Assembly (NCBI GenBank): GCA_022845955.1
Contig: AP025576.1
Coordinates: 6,510,001 to 6,574,000, forward strand
Direction of reading: 5' to 3'
Source: Lachnospiraceae bacterium
GTDB lineage: Bacteria > Bacillota > Clostridia > Lachnospirales > Lachnospiraceae
DNA: 64,000 nt
A model generated the notes under the pieces. It saw only the letters and a program-made list of their open reading frames with translations, did not search any database and was not told the DNA's origin. The position numbers and the translations under genes are program-made. Shown one piece after another: positions 8,150-17,469 of the stretch. How positions within the stretch are numbered: position 1 is the stretch's first letter; each line of letters starts with the position of its first letter.

Positions 8150-9313
8150 TTAATAGAAGACATGCCCTCCGATATTGATCCCTTCCAGACCGGGTATAGG
8201 TGTTCTGAAATAGACACAATTCCCCACATTGGTCATACCGCTCATCGCTTCATCCGCCGCCCGGTAACAGCTGGCGGTCGCCCTGTTCTCCGCAAGAGCC
8301 AGAGCCAGACGCCCTGTGGAAACCGGCTCGAACTGTCGGTTCTGGTATACAACGCCGGAGAGGGTATTGGGGTAAACGGAACTCAGCACCCGGTTGATTA
8401 CCACCGCGCCAACGGCTACCTGCCCGTCATAGGGTTCGCCTCCCGCTTCACAATAGATCAGATTGGCAAGAAGGTATCTGTCGTCCTCCGTAAAGGTCAC
8501 TTCGGAAATATCACGCCAGCTGGAATTTGCGGCCAGTCTGGATTTTGCCATTTCTTCGGCAAGCTGCTTCTGCAGAGCGGAAATATTTTTGTTCTGTTCC
8601 TCAATCTGGGCTTCCAGCGCCGCCACCTGGGCTTCCGCTCCCGCGATCTGGTTGGAATAGCTGTTTATGCTTCCTTTGGTTTTATTGATGAGGCCGCTGA
8701 ATTTTTCATGCTCCGCCTCAGCGGAAGCCTTCATCTCATCCAGCTCTTCCTTTTCCTTCTCCAGCTGTGCTTCTTTTTCTTCTATCTGTTTTCTTGTTTC
8801 CTTGTACTGGGCAAGCATCTTCTGGTCATAAGCCGCAATCTGTTCAAAATATTCCGACTTGTTCAGGAAATCGGCAAATGAGGAGGAGGAAAACAACGCC
8901 TCCAGATACATCTGGCTGTTCTGCTCATACATGAACTGGATCCGCTTTTTCATACAGGTATACTGCCATTCCTCCGATTCCCTGGCTTCCTCCAGTTCCT
9001 CCTGGGTTTTGGCAATTTCCTCGTTTTTTGCGATAATATTGTTTTCTATGGTTTCCAGGTTGTCGCTTACCTCCGTCAGCTGTGTGGTAAGCCCGGCCAG
9101 CTCCCCTGCCAGACCGGTCTTGGCCTCTTCCATATTATCAATTGTGGTTTCTGTGGCATTCTTCTGATTCTCCGTAGCTTCTTTTTCCTGCTTTGCCTTA
9201 TCCAGCTTTTCTTTCGTATCAGAAGTTGCCCCGGCCCGGATAACCGGGATACACAAAAACATCACAACCGCTAAAAATCCTGCCAGCAGCCTTCGCTTTC
9301 CAGCTGTCTTCAT
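8150..9313 (-). CDS. Secreted coiled-coil cell-wall hydrolase with SleB-type domain
   Basis: A 387-aa protein. A signal peptide (MKTAGKRRLLAGFLAVVMFL, likely cut after AGA near residue 29) is followed by a long Glu/Lys/Gln-rich coiled coil (about 33-265) resembling the PcsB/CwlO regulatory arm. The C-terminal Hydrolase_2/SleB domain (about 276-387) has LANLIYCEAGGEPYDGQVAV, VINRVLS and GHVFY. SleB domains cleave peptidoglycan glycan strands in spore cortex and vegetative walls. The Glu in YCEAGGE is the probable catalytic acid. It lies 12 bases downstream of the deaminase gene. Confidence 0.88.
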   Translation of the reverse strand: MKTAGKRRLLAGFLAVVMFLCIPVIRAGATSDTKEKLDKAKQEKEATENQKNATETTIDNMEEAKTGLAGELAGLTTQLTEVSDNLETIENNIIAKNEEIAKTQEELEEARESEEWQYTCMKKRIQFMYEQNSQMYLEALFSSSSFADFLNKSEYFEQIAAYDQKMLAQYKETRKQIEEKEAQLEKEKEELDEMKASAEAEHEKFSGLINKTKGSINSYSNQIAGAEAQVAALEAQIEEQNKNISALQKQLAEEMAKSRLAANSSWRDISEVTFTEDDRYLLANLIYCEAGGEPYDGQVAVGAVVINRVLSSVYPNTLSGVVYQNRQFEPVSTGRLALALAENRATASCYRAADEAMSGMTNVGNCVYFRTPIPGLEGINIGGHVFY

Positions 9314-9325
9314 CCGATTTCTCCT

Positions 9326-9805
9326 TTACAGTTCGATTGTCACATTGCGGCCGGCCGATTCATACTGCCGGTATGATACCCCCGCGGCATCCAGCATACG
9401 CTTGGAAGCCCGCACAGCAGGCGTGTCCGCATACTTGTCACATTCGTAAATAATTTCTCTGATGCCGCTCTGGATAATGGCCTTGGCACATTCATTGCAA
9501 GGAAAAAGGGAAACGTAAAGCTTGGCTCCGGCGAGGCTCCCTCCCCGGTAATTGAGTATGGCGTTCAATTCACTGTGCGTGACATAAGGATATTTGGTAT
9601 CCTCTTCCTCCCCTTTTTTATCCCATGGGAATTCATCATCGGAACAGCCGATAGGGAACCCGTTATAGCCCATGGACAGAATTTTGTTGTCCTGGCTCAC
9701 TATGCAGGCCCCCACCTGGGTGCTGGGGTCCTTGGAACGCATGCCTGACAGTTTGGCCACTCCCATAAAATACTCATCCCAGGTTATATAATCGGTTCTT
9801 TTCAT
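9326..9805 (-). CDS. dCMP deaminase / ComEB-like cytidylate deaminase
   Basis: A 159-aa zinc-dependent deaminase fold. The zinc and proton-shuttle motif is THSELNAIL (His and Glu), and the other ligands are in FPCNECAKAI (Cys-x2-Cys). STQVGACIV and the conserved GYNGFP loop are present. It would convert dCMP to dUMP for thymidylate synthesis. It lies in a nucleotide-metabolism cluster just downstream of upp. Confidence 0.92.
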   Translation of the reverse strand: MKRTDYITWDEYFMGVAKLSGMRSKDPSTQVGACIVSQDNKILSMGYNGFPIGCSDDEFPWDKKGEEEDTKYPYVTHSELNAILNYRGGSLAGAKLYVSLFPCNECAKAIIQSGIREIIYECDKYADTPAVRASKRMLDAAGVSYRQYESAGRNVTIEL

Positions 9806-9825
9806 GAAAATCCCTCTTATTCTTT

Positions 9826-10455
9826 TTATTTCGTGCCGAAAATCCTGTCGCCCGCATCTCCCAGACCGGGAACAATATATCCATGATCATTCAGCTTCTC
9901 ATCAAGCGCGCCTACATACAAATCCACATCCGGATGGATTTCCTGCATCTTTGCAATTCCTTCCGGTGCGGCAATGATACACATAAAATGGATTTTTTTA
10001 CAGCCTTTGTCCTTCAGCATCTGGATAGCCGCTACGGAAGAACCGCCGGTTGCCAGCATGGGATCCACCACAAAAACCTCCCTTTCCGCGCAATCGGCAG
10101 GAAGCTTGCAGTAATATTCCACCGGGTTCAGTGTCTCCGGATCCCGGTACAGGCCGATATGGCCGATTTTCGCCGCCGGAATCAGGTTCAGCACACCGTC
10201 CACCATTCCGAGGCCGGCACGGAGAATAGGCACAATTGCCATTTTCTTACCCTTCAGTTCCTTAACTGTGGTATTGCAGATGGGCGTGGTGATTTCCACA
10301 TCGGCAAGCGGCAGGCTTCTCGTGGCTTCGTAGCAGATGAGCATGGCAATCTCGCTTATCGTCTGCCTGAAATCCTTCGTACCTGTCTCGATTCTCCTGA
10401 TATACCCGATTTTGTGCTGAATCAGCGGATGATCCATTACTACTACCTTTGCCAT
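9826..10455 (-). CDS. upp: Uracil phosphoribosyltransferase
   Basis: A 209-aa enzyme making UMP from uracil and PRPP. The PRPP-binding loop is VFVVDPMLATGGSS, followed by the uracil-binding YIVPGLGDAGDRIFGTK at the C-terminus. The ATG at 10455 is chosen because AGGAGG lies 10 bases upstream and it gives the family length; an upstream in-frame ATG adds 16 unrelated residues. Confidence 0.98.
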   Translation of the reverse strand: MAKVVVMDHPLIQHKIGYIRRIETGTKDFRQTISEIAMLICYEATRSLPLADVEITTPICNTTVKELKGKKMAIVPILRAGLGMVDGVLNLIPAAKIGHIGLYRDPETLNPVEYYCKLPADCAEREVFVVDPMLATGGSSVAAIQMLKDKGCKKIHFMCIIAAPEGIAKMQEIHPDVDLYVGALDEKLNDHGYIVPGLGDAGDRIFGTK

Positions 10456-10482
10456 AATATTTGTCCTCCTGTATGTTTTTAT

Positions 10483-10512
10483 GTAACCGTTCAGACAAAT
10501 CAAAACGGTTAC
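10483..10512. repeat. Hairpin in the upp leader (GTAACCGTT stem)
   Basis: GTAACCGTT (10483-10491) and AACGGTTAC (10504-10512) form a perfect 9-bp stem with a 12-nt loop, 28 bases before the upp start. The left arm belongs to the dispersed GTAACNRTTCAG motif. It does not resemble a PyrR site; its role is unknown. Confidence 0.65.
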
Positions 10513-10554
10513 GTTTGCATATCATTTTATCTTTCTGCCTGTGTAATCTGCTTT

Positions 10555-10983
10555 TTATTCAATTGCCCTGATCCTGCGGGCATGCTTTTCTTCCTCTGAA
10601 AAAGGAGTGTTCAAAAATGTCTCCACTATACTGAGCGCCAGGTTCTTTCCTATGATGCCCGCTCCCATAGCCAAAATATTCGCATCATTATGTTCTCTGG
10701 TAAGCCTTGCGGAAACCGTATCCGCACAAAGCGCACACCGGATTCCCTTCACCTTGTTCGCCACAATGGAAATGCCGATCCCCGTGGTACAGATAACAAT
10801 TCCCTTATCACATTCCCCGCCGGCAACCGCTTCCGCGGCCGCCCTGCCGAATTCCGGGTAATCACAGGACTCCCTGCCCGTGCATCCGAAATCCCTGTAG
10901 CCGATCCCCTTCTCCTTCAAATATCCGATCACTTCCTGTTTTAAATCATAACCGCCGTGGTCACTTCCTAATGCTATCAACAT
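10555..10983 (-). CDS. rpiB: Ribose-5-phosphate isomerase B family
   Basis: A 142-aa RpiB/LacAB protein. It starts MLIALGSDHGGYDLKQ, has the catalytic cysteine segment IVICTTGIGISIVANKVKGIRCALC, and ends with EHNDANILAMGAGIIG. It interconverts ribose-5-P and ribulose-5-P. The ATG at 10983 is preferred over one 15 codons upstream because GAAAGG is well placed and the extension has no conserved sequence. It sits between upp and sua5. Confidence 0.94.
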   Translation of the reverse strand: MLIALGSDHGGYDLKQEVIGYLKEKGIGYRDFGCTGRESCDYPEFGRAAAEAVAGGECDKGIVICTTGIGISIVANKVKGIRCALCADTVSARLTREHNDANILAMGAGIIGKNLALSIVETFLNTPFSEEEKHARRIRAIE

Positions 10984-11040
10984 ATACGCACCTTTCCGCC
11001 TTTCGTCTTTGATAATATGAATGATCATTTTTAACTTTCT

Positions 11041-12090
11041 TCAGACTCTGATTATCCGGTGTCCCGCCGCTTTCAGCAGCCTGTTCATAATAGCCTGCCC
11101 CATTCCGTAGGCGGGAAAAGACTCCGTATACATCACTTCTATTTCTTCATCGTCAAATTCCCGCAGTATCCGGTACAGGCTGCGGGCAATGGCTTCCTCA
11201 TCCCCCCGGCTTCCCACGCTTTTTACACTTGCGGCCTTATAGCGGGAAAAAGTCTCATCGGTGGCAATAATCCCGGTTTTCTTTCCTCCGGCCGCCGCGC
11301 AGGCACACAGACTGTTTATACGCTCCACAACCGCCTCCGGGTCCCCTTCCACAATAGAAAGCTCTCCTTTGGGCGCGTAATGCCTGTACTTCATGCCCGG
11401 AGCCTTCGGCCGCTGTGCGGTGCTGCCGTCCAGAATCGTCCGATCCACAGACACCTCTCCCAGCACCTTTTCCAGCATTTCCTGCGTCACATAGCCAGGA
11501 CGCAGGATGGTGGGTTTGTGCCCCGAAACATCCACGATGGTGGATTCCAGACCGATTCCCACAGCTCCGCCGTCCAGAATCATATCTATCCTTCCGTTCA
11601 TATCCTCCGCCACATATTCCGCCATAGTCGGGCTGGGCTTTCCCGAAGAATTGGCGCTGGGGGCCGCCACAAAACCTCCGGCCGCCTCAATCAGCCTCCG
11701 GGCCACCGGATGGGAGGGAAAACGGACGGCCACCGTATCCAGGCCTCCTGTGGTTTCTGCGGGAACCGTATCCTTTTTTTTCAGAATCATGGTAAGAGGG
11801 CCGGGCCAGAAGGCTTCCGCCAGACGCCCGGCCTCCTCCGTCACCTCTTCCGCTACCCGGTAAATATCCTCCCATCTGCAGATATGCACAATAAGAGGAT
11901 TATCCGAAGGCCTTCCTTTGGCCGCATATATTTTTTTAGAGGAATCCGGATTCAGCGCATCTCCTCCCAGGCCATAAACCGTTTCCGTGGGGAACGCCAC
12001 CAGACCGCCCGCTTTCAGGATATCCCCTGCCCGCCGTATCTGCTCCTCGTCCGTATGATCTCCTTTTATAACTGTATATATTGTATCCAT
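11041..12090 (-). CDS. L-threonylcarbamoyladenylate synthase (Sua5 type)
   Basis: A 349-aa two-domain enzyme for the first step of tRNA t6A37 synthesis. The YrdC domain (about 15-200) has GGLVAFPTETVYGLGGDA, the KGRPSDNPLIVHI loop and APSANSSGKPSPT. The linker GMKYRHYAPKGEL leads to a C-terminal Sua5 domain (about 240-349), so it is the long Sua5 form rather than short TsaC. It precedes rpiB by 57 bases. Confidence 0.95.
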   Translation of the reverse strand: MDTIYTVIKGDHTDEEQIRRAGDILKAGGLVAFPTETVYGLGGDALNPDSSKKIYAAKGRPSDNPLIVHICRWEDIYRVAEEVTEEAGRLAEAFWPGPLTMILKKKDTVPAETTGGLDTVAVRFPSHPVARRLIEAAGGFVAAPSANSSGKPSPTMAEYVAEDMNGRIDMILDGGAVGIGLESTIVDVSGHKPTILRPGYVTQEMLEKVLGEVSVDRTILDGSTAQRPKAPGMKYRHYAPKGELSIVEGDPEAVVERINSLCACAAAGGKKTGIIATDETFSRYKAASVKSVGSRGDEEAIARSLYRILREFDDEEIEVMYTESFPAYGMGQAIMNRLLKAAGHRIIRV

Positions 12091-12153
12091 CGTACCGCTT
12101 TTCTTCCTCTGTCCATGAGAGAAATTTTAGTCTGTTCTGCGGACATGATATCA

Positions 12154-12370
12154 TACCTGCTTCGCAGGCATGCCCTCCGGGGGATTTCAGCGCCCGGCTT
12201 TCTGCGGCTGACGCAGAAACCGGATGCGCAGGTATAATGTCCGCCCTGCGGACATTATACCCTACCTGCTTCGCAGGCATGCCCTCCGGGGGATTTCAGC
12301 GCCCGGCTTTCTGCGGCTGACGCAGAAACCGGATGCACAGGTATAATGTCCGCCCTGCGGACATTATACC
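12154..12370. repeat. Two-copy 109-bp tandem repeat made of three hairpins per unit
   Basis: Units at 12154-12262 and 12263-12370 are almost identical. Each contains CCTGC/GCAGG, then TTTCTGCG/CGCAGAAA, then a 14-bp stem pairing GGTATAATGTCCGC with GCGGACATTATACC. A partial preceding unit (about 12136-12153) shares the GCGGACAT...ATACC end. No reading frame of interest runs through it. It lies between sua5 and the rhamnosidase locus and looks like a REP/BIME-type mobile repeat. Confidence 0.9.
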
Positions 12371-12562
12371 ACATTCACTGCTGATGTAAAAGAAGAAAAG
12401 CCCCGTGATTTCCATACGGATGAAAAACATGTAACTGTTCACTCAGTACTGTGCATTTCCTGCACAGTACGTGAGAAAGTGATCAAGTGTGCATAAACAC
12501 AAACGCCGCAGGCAATTTTAAATGGATTTATGCATGTTATTGGTCACGGCGTGGGCAGTAAC
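12371..12562. other. Non-coding intergenic stretch with a 9-bp hairpin
   Basis: No plausible gene. It holds one GTAACTGTTCAC motif (12431-12442) followed directly by TACTGTGCA pairing with TGCACAGTA around a 5-nt loop, and a longer-range TGCATAAA/TTTATGCA pair. With the 109-bp tandem repeat this makes a 470-base hairpin-rich gap. Confidence 0.6.
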
Positions 12563-12602
12563 AAAAACCTGGCAGAATGTCTCCCCTTCCTGCCAGGTTT
12601 TC
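12563..12602 (-). terminator. Rho-independent terminator after the rhamnosidase gene
   Basis: AAAACCTGGCAG and CTGCCAGGTTTTT form a 12-bp stem just downstream of the GH78 stop on the minus strand. The T run on that strand makes it a strong operon end. Confidence 0.9.
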
Positions 12603-12609
12603 CTTCCTT

Positions 12610-14712
12610 TTACTCTGTTGTTTCCCACAGCTGCAGTTCCCGGCAGCCTGTAAATTCATATGGTTTTCCGTTCCAGTGTACACAGGCGGATACGCCTTCG
12701 GGCAATTCCACATAAAGTCTTCCTTTTTCCAAAGCAATCCTTACGATTCCCCAGGGCGTACGGTGCCATGCACGGCATCCGGTCACCCGTTCCGTAACAT
12801 GCGGTCTCAATACAATCCTTCTCCAGCCGGGTTCGCATTCCTCCGGAACCAACCCGGTCAGAGCCTTGAACATCCAGGCCCCGATGGCGGAACGCATATG
12901 GTGGTTCAGCGATCCCTGTTTTCCGTTCCAGTGCTCCCACAGGGAATTTCCTCCATCCTGAAGCATGTAAGCCCAGCCGGGACATTCCTTCTGTCCCGCC
13001 ACCCGGAGCGCATCCTCCAGGTATCCGTATTTCGTGAGCATTTCCAATGTATAAATGGATCCGAAGATACCTCCCCCGGCCCGGTATTCCTTCTCCCGCA
13101 CGATACCTGCCAGCTCTTTTGCTTCTTTTTCCGGATGTTCCGATAACCCGAAAAAGAGCACGCAGCTTAAATAGCTCTCCGTTATCCTGCATGATCCGTA
13201 ATATTCCCGGATGACCGCTTTCCTTATATATGCAGCAAGGGTCTGCCACTCATTCCCATCCTCTTTTCCGAGAATACCGGATATCTGTTCCATAATCTGC
13301 GCCATGCGCATGATAAAGCAGCTGAGGATCATGCCCGCAGGACATACCTCCTGCGCCTCGTCCGGCAGAAAATCCCCCAGGCCGCTTCTGCAGATCCCTT
13401 CCTCCGAAATCTGCCGGGTATAATGCAGATATTTTTTCATGGCTTCATAATATCTTTCCAGGATTTCCGTTTTCCCCGTAAACCGATATAACTGCCAGGG
13501 AATAAAAATCAGCGCTGCGTCCCAGGTAGGGCCGCTCTGGTAGTTATAACCATATACACTGGTGGGCGCGATACACGGCAGCTGCCCGCTGGGCCACTGA
13601 CAGTCCGTGAGACTGTCCAGATACTGCAGGTAGGCATCCTCCATATCCAGGTTCAGCAGTGCAAATTCGCAGGACATGTGGGCGTCCCCGGTCCATCCGT
13701 TTTTTTCCCGGTGAGGGCAGTCGGTGGGAATATGATGGAAATTAGTCCGCACCGAACGCAGAGACGCGTCATAAATACGCTGCAGACAAACGTCCGGGCA
13801 TTGAAAGCCTCCGGCTGTCTGCAAATCCGTGTAAAATACGCGGGCCTTGATTTGAACAACGGCCGCATCTCCTTTTACCTGTACATAGCGGAATCCTTTA
13901 TAACTGAATTCCGGATGCCAGGTTTCCTCCCCGTCTTTCCCTTTACGGTAATAATCGATTTGGTTTCTCGGGATATCCCCATGCCGCTTAATCAGCGTCT
14001 GATCGATCCCGCCCCGTGCATCCAGCCGTTCCCCATACACGATTTCCACGGTTTCCCCTTGTTTCCCTTCCAGGGTTATTTCCACATCCCCGGACAGATT
14101 GCAGCCGAAATCGTACACCTTGTCCTTCACTGTCACCGGTTCCCTGTATTCCTGAATCCGGATCCCGGGAAGCTTCTGTTTTTTCAGCAGGCCGCCGGGA
14201 CCTTTGGCTACGGCGGCTTGTCTCCATTCCTTTTCCTCTGCGCCGGCATCATAGGTTTCCCCGAACCGTACGGAATTATAGCTCCATTTTCCTTCCCTGC
14301 ACTGCCATCCGGAGTCCGACCGCAATATAACCCGTCCGTCCGCATAGAGCCGGCATATCATCTGGGGGTGGTTTTTCCATACCGCATGTTCAAAATCAAA
14401 ACAATCCTCTCCCGGTTCATGAAACCACCCGTTTCCCAGTGTTACCCGTATCTCATTGTTTCCTGCTGCCAGAAAATCTGTAACGTCATGGGTATTATAG
14501 AGCACCGTCTTATCATAAGCGGTAAACGCGGGCTGCAGAAGCTCCTCTCCCACTCGCATCCCATTGATCTCCAGCAAATAAAAACCGAGTCCGCAGATAT
14601 CCAGGGACGCTTCTGCCGGCTTTTCCTCCAGGCAGAATTCCTTACGGAAAACCGGAGTGGTATTTTCCGGGCATTTTTCAAACATGATCCATTTTGCATT
14701 CCAATCCTTCAT
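12610..14712 (-). CDS. GH78 alpha-L-rhamnosidase
   Basis: A 700-aa enzyme without a signal peptide, so cytoplasmic. Two beta-sandwich domains (about 1-300) are followed by the (alpha/alpha)6 barrel with the GH78 signature TDCPHREKNGWTGDAH (330-345; Glu336 a candidate catalytic residue). SLWEHWNG near residue 600 would supply the second carboxylate, and a C-terminal beta domain follows. It is shorter than many GH78 enzymes of 850-1000 aa but lacks no core motif. It is the last gene of the two-component/ABC locus and probably trims rhamnose from imported oligosaccharides. Confidence 0.9.
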   Translation of the reverse strand: MKDWNAKWIMFEKCPENTTPVFRKEFCLEEKPAEASLDICGLGFYLLEINGMRVGEELLQPAFTAYDKTVLYNTHDVTDFLAAGNNEIRVTLGNGWFHEPGEDCFDFEHAVWKNHPQMICRLYADGRVILRSDSGWQCREGKWSYNSVRFGETYDAGAEEKEWRQAAVAKGPGGLLKKQKLPGIRIQEYREPVTVKDKVYDFGCNLSGDVEITLEGKQGETVEIVYGERLDARGGIDQTLIKRHGDIPRNQIDYYRKGKDGEETWHPEFSYKGFRYVQVKGDAAVVQIKARVFYTDLQTAGGFQCPDVCLQRIYDASLRSVRTNFHHIPTDCPHREKNGWTGDAHMSCEFALLNLDMEDAYLQYLDSLTDCQWPSGQLPCIAPTSVYGYNYQSGPTWDAALIFIPWQLYRFTGKTEILERYYEAMKKYLHYTRQISEEGICRSGLGDFLPDEAQEVCPAGMILSCFIMRMAQIMEQISGILGKEDGNEWQTLAAYIRKAVIREYYGSCRITESYLSCVLFFGLSEHPEKEAKELAGIVREKEYRAGGGIFGSIYTLEMLTKYGYLEDALRVAGQKECPGWAYMLQDGGNSLWEHWNGKQGSLNHHMRSAIGAWMFKALTGLVPEECEPGWRRIVLRPHVTERVTGCRAWHRTPWGIVRIALEKGRLYVELPEGVSACVHWNGKPYEFTGCRELQLWETTE

Positions 14713-14722
14713 ACCCTCTCCT

Positions 14723-15646
14723 CTATTTCATTTCCGGATATTCCCGGAAATAGCCTGCCGCCTCCAGCTCCTGAAGCAGCGCCTGTTCCTCCTTTCGGGT
14801 CAAATCCGCAGCCGGCTGTTCCGCTTTTCCCAACGGGATCCCTTTCCGGTTAAAAAGGAATTTCATAGACCGGATCTGCCCGTATTTTAAAAGGATTCCG
14901 AGTATCCTGTCCGCCTGGAACTGCCCTTGTCTTGCCTCCTGCCATTCCCCTTTCCGGAAGGCTTCATAAATCCTTTTATAAATGCCCGGCATGATATTAT
15001 AGGTGGAACCGATTCCTCCGTCCGCCCCCATAACAAGCCCGCAGAGCAGGGTTTCATCCGGGCCGTTCAAAAGATTGATATTACCGTCCTGCAGCCCGGA
15101 CAGCCGGAACAGCTCGTAATAGTTATTCCTCGTGAATTTCAAACCGATTACCCCGGGCAGCTGCAGAACCTGTTCCATCAGCGCGGTAGGATCCTGTTCC
15201 CCCAACATCTGGTTTGCATATACAAGCATAGGAATCCCCACTGCCCCGGAAAGCTGCCTGTAATAATCCACAATCTCATCCATACCATAGCGGTAGATCG
15301 GGGGCGGTGTGGCGGATATCGCGTCGGCCCCCGCTTTTTCCGCCTGCCTGGCAAGACGGATTCCCGTTTTCAGAGAATAAGCGCCGATATGTACAATCGC
15401 ACGTCCTCTTCCTCCCATGGCCTCCAGCGCGGCTTCCGCCAGCTCTTCCCTCGCTTCCGTTTCCATGCTGTAGCATTCTCCGGTCGCGCCTCCTATATAA
15501 AACCCGTCCGCTCCCCGTTCCAGCTCCCAGTCGATAAGACGCGCAAGCCCGACCTTTTGGATCTTCCCCTCCTCTGTCACCGGCGTGAGAAGGGCGGGAA
15601 AAATCCCCTGAAAGACCTTATTCCTGTTATCCCATTCTTTTTTCAT
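14723..15646 (-). CDS. DHDPS/N-acetylneuraminate-lyase family aldolase
   Basis: A 307-aa class I aldolase. It has GGATGE (52-57), Tyr143 in LVYAN and the Schiff-base lysine K170 in GLKFT. GADGGIGSTYNIMPG and LLNGPDE resemble sialate lyase (NanA) more than DapA. The ATG at 15646, with GGGAG upstream, gives the NanA length; a GTG 10 codons earlier has no binding site. No other sialic-acid genes are nearby, so a different 2-keto-3-deoxy sugar acid is possible. The gene lies 10 bases before the rhamnosidase gene. Confidence 0.85.
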   Translation of the reverse strand: MKKEWDNRNKVFQGIFPALLTPVTEEGKIQKVGLARLIDWELERGADGFYIGGATGECYSMETEAREELAEAALEAMGGRGRAIVHIGAYSLKTGIRLARQAEKAGADAISATPPPIYRYGMDEIVDYYRQLSGAVGIPMLVYANQMLGEQDPTALMEQVLQLPGVIGLKFTRNNYYELFRLSGLQDGNINLLNGPDETLLCGLVMGADGGIGSTYNIMPGIYKRIYEAFRKGEWQEARQGQFQADRILGILLKYGQIRSMKFLFNRKGIPLGKAEQPAADLTRKEEQALLQELEAAGYFREYPEMK

Positions 15647-15706
15647 TCTTGCTCCCGCCTGTGCGCCTTTACGCACATTTTCATCAGGGAGGCTGAAAGC
15701 GTTTTT

Positions 15707-16534
15707 TCAGCCTTTTACCCCGCCGATTGTAATCCCCTTCACAAAAAATTTCTGACAGCTTAAAAAGATAAGCAGCATGGGAAGGGTCGCAATCATGGCT
15801 GCCATCAGCTGATACCCCGTATTCGTTATCTGTCCCTGGGAAAACAGGGCAATCCCGATAGGGGTCGTCCGAAGGCTTTTGTCCGCTATCATAATCAGCT
15901 GCCAAAGATAATCATTCCAGGCGCTGAAAAATGAGAATATCCCCAGCGCCCCCAGCGCCGGCAGCGCCATAGGGAGCACGATGCCCGCAAATCTCCGGAT
16001 TTCACCGCAGCCGTCTATTTCCGCCGCTTCCAAAAGCTCCGTGGGGATGCTTCCCATAAATTGTCTGCATAAAAACACGCCGAACGCCGGGGAAACCGTG
16101 GTCAGAACCAGCCCTATCCGGGAGTTGGTCAGATGAAGCTTCATAGCCACCAGATAATTGGGAATCAAAAGCATCTGCCTTGGCAGAAGCATGGTGGCAA
16201 TTACCAGGGCAAATATAACTCCCCGGCCCCGAAATCTTTTTTTCGCAAAAGCGTATCCCGCCGTTGCCCCTATAAACATCGTGATAACTGCGGTTCCCAG
16301 GCTGACTGCGGCACTGTTTGCCAGCCACAGCAGGATTTCCGTTTTCTGCCATACATAGGCGGCGTTTTTTCCTGTCAGGTTACGAAAGGGATTCAGATCC
16401 GGAGGGATGAGCTGCAGGGCCATCTGGCTTTTAAAGGCTCCTGTGATCATAACATAGTAGGGAAATAAAAAAACCAGGATCAGCAGAAGCAGTAAAAAGA
16501 ATGAAATCCATTTTCCTATTTTCTTTTTCTTCAT
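15707..16534 (-). CDS. Sugar ABC transporter permease (CUT1, MalG type)
   Basis: A 275-aa inner-membrane protein with six hydrophobic segments. The EAA loop that docks the ATPase is ELLEAAEIDGCGEIRRFAGIVLPMALPALG near residues 170-200. The C-terminus FFVKGITIGGVKG is typical of MalG-type CUT1 permeases. It starts 8 bases after its partner permease gene. No ATP-binding gene is present; such systems often share a genomic MsmK-like ATPase. Confidence 0.93.
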   Translation of the reverse strand: MKKKKIGKWISFFLLLLLILVFLFPYYVMITGAFKSQMALQLIPPDLNPFRNLTGKNAAYVWQKTEILLWLANSAAVSLGTAVITMFIGATAGYAFAKKRFRGRGVIFALVIATMLLPRQMLLIPNYLVAMKLHLTNSRIGLVLTTVSPAFGVFLCRQFMGSIPTELLEAAEIDGCGEIRRFAGIVLPMALPALGALGIFSFFSAWNDYLWQLIMIADKSLRTTPIGIALFSQGQITNTGYQLMAAMIATLPMLLIFLSCQKFFVKGITIGGVKG

Positions 16535-16542
16535 AATTCCTC

Positions 16543-17415
16543 CTAATACTCCACGGTATCCTGTTTCATCATACGGAACTGGAGAAAAGCGATGACAGCC
16601 GTAATGCCGAACAGGATTACCCCAATCGCAGAAGCATAGCCAAAGCTTCCGTTCTGGAAGGCACTGGTGTAGACCAGCATCAAAAGCGTGGAGGTTTTAA
16701 AGCCGGGCCCTCCATTGGTCATCAGATAAGGCACGGCAAAGATCTGCAGCATGCCTATCGTACTCGTTATCAAAATATAAGTAGTGGTCCCGTGCAGAAG
16801 CTTCAGGGTAATGCGGAAAAATATCTGATTCTCCGACGCCCCGTCAATTCTGGCCGCTTCAAAATAGCAATCCGGAATGCCGTTGATCGCTGCCGTATAC
16901 AGAATGACCGGCTGCCCCAGCCCATAGGTACATATCAGAAGGGCCAGCAGCGGAATCGCCGTTTTCGGACTGTCAAACCAGGATACGGGAGTCATCCCAA
17001 ACAGACGGAATAAACTGGCCACCAGACCGAAGGTAGGGGAAAAAAGAAAATTCCAGACAATGACCAGCGCCACCTGATTGGTGACGGAGGGAAGATAGAA
17101 AACAGCTTTGGCGAAGGCATTCATCTTTTTTCCGCGTGTGCTCAACACCTTGGATATCCAGAGGGAAACCACCACGGTAACCGGCAGAATTATGGCCGCA
17201 TAGCCAAATGTCGCCAATACGCTGCGCCGGAATGCCTCGCTCCCAAAGGCCTGTCTGTAATTATCCCATCCGCAGAATACGGAGCGGCTTATGGTATAAT
17301 CATAAAACGATACCTTAAAGCCGTACAAAAACGGGTATACCGTAAATACAAGAAAAAAACAAAACCAGGGCAGAAGAAACAAATAGCCCCATTTTTCTTT
17401 ACGAAATTGTTTCAT
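16543..17415 (-). CDS. Sugar ABC transporter permease (CUT1, MalF type)
   Basis: A 290-aa membrane protein beginning MKQFRKEKWGYLFLLPWF. It has the EAA-type segment YFEAARIDGASENQIFFRITLKLL and six helices. The ATG at 17415 has AAAGGAG 6 bases upstream. A longer in-frame start reaches into the hairpin behind the binding-protein gene and is rejected. It pairs with the downstream MalG-type permease. Confidence 0.92.
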   Translation of the reverse strand: MKQFRKEKWGYLFLLPWFCFFLVFTVYPFLYGFKVSFYDYTISRSVFCGWDNYRQAFGSEAFRRSVLATFGYAAIILPVTVVVSLWISKVLSTRGKKMNAFAKAVFYLPSVTNQVALVIVWNFLFSPTFGLVASLFRLFGMTPVSWFDSPKTAIPLLALLICTYGLGQPVILYTAAINGIPDCYFEAARIDGASENQIFFRITLKLLHGTTTYILITSTIGMLQIFAVPYLMTNGGPGFKTSTLLMLVYTSAFQNGSFGYASAIGVILFGITAVIAFLQFRMMKQDTVEY

Positions 17416-17469
17416 GCGGGACTCCTTTCCCATTCGGCTGCGATGCAGGCTCCCTTCCTGTGGGTGCAG

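Noticed and set aside
10483..10512. PyrR-binding attenuator ahead of upp
   Set aside because: The hairpin lacks the PyrR binding-loop sequence and there is no terminator/antiterminator pair.
12154..12370. CRISPR array
   Set aside because: The two units are adjacent with no unique spacers and consist of hairpins; no cas genes are nearby.
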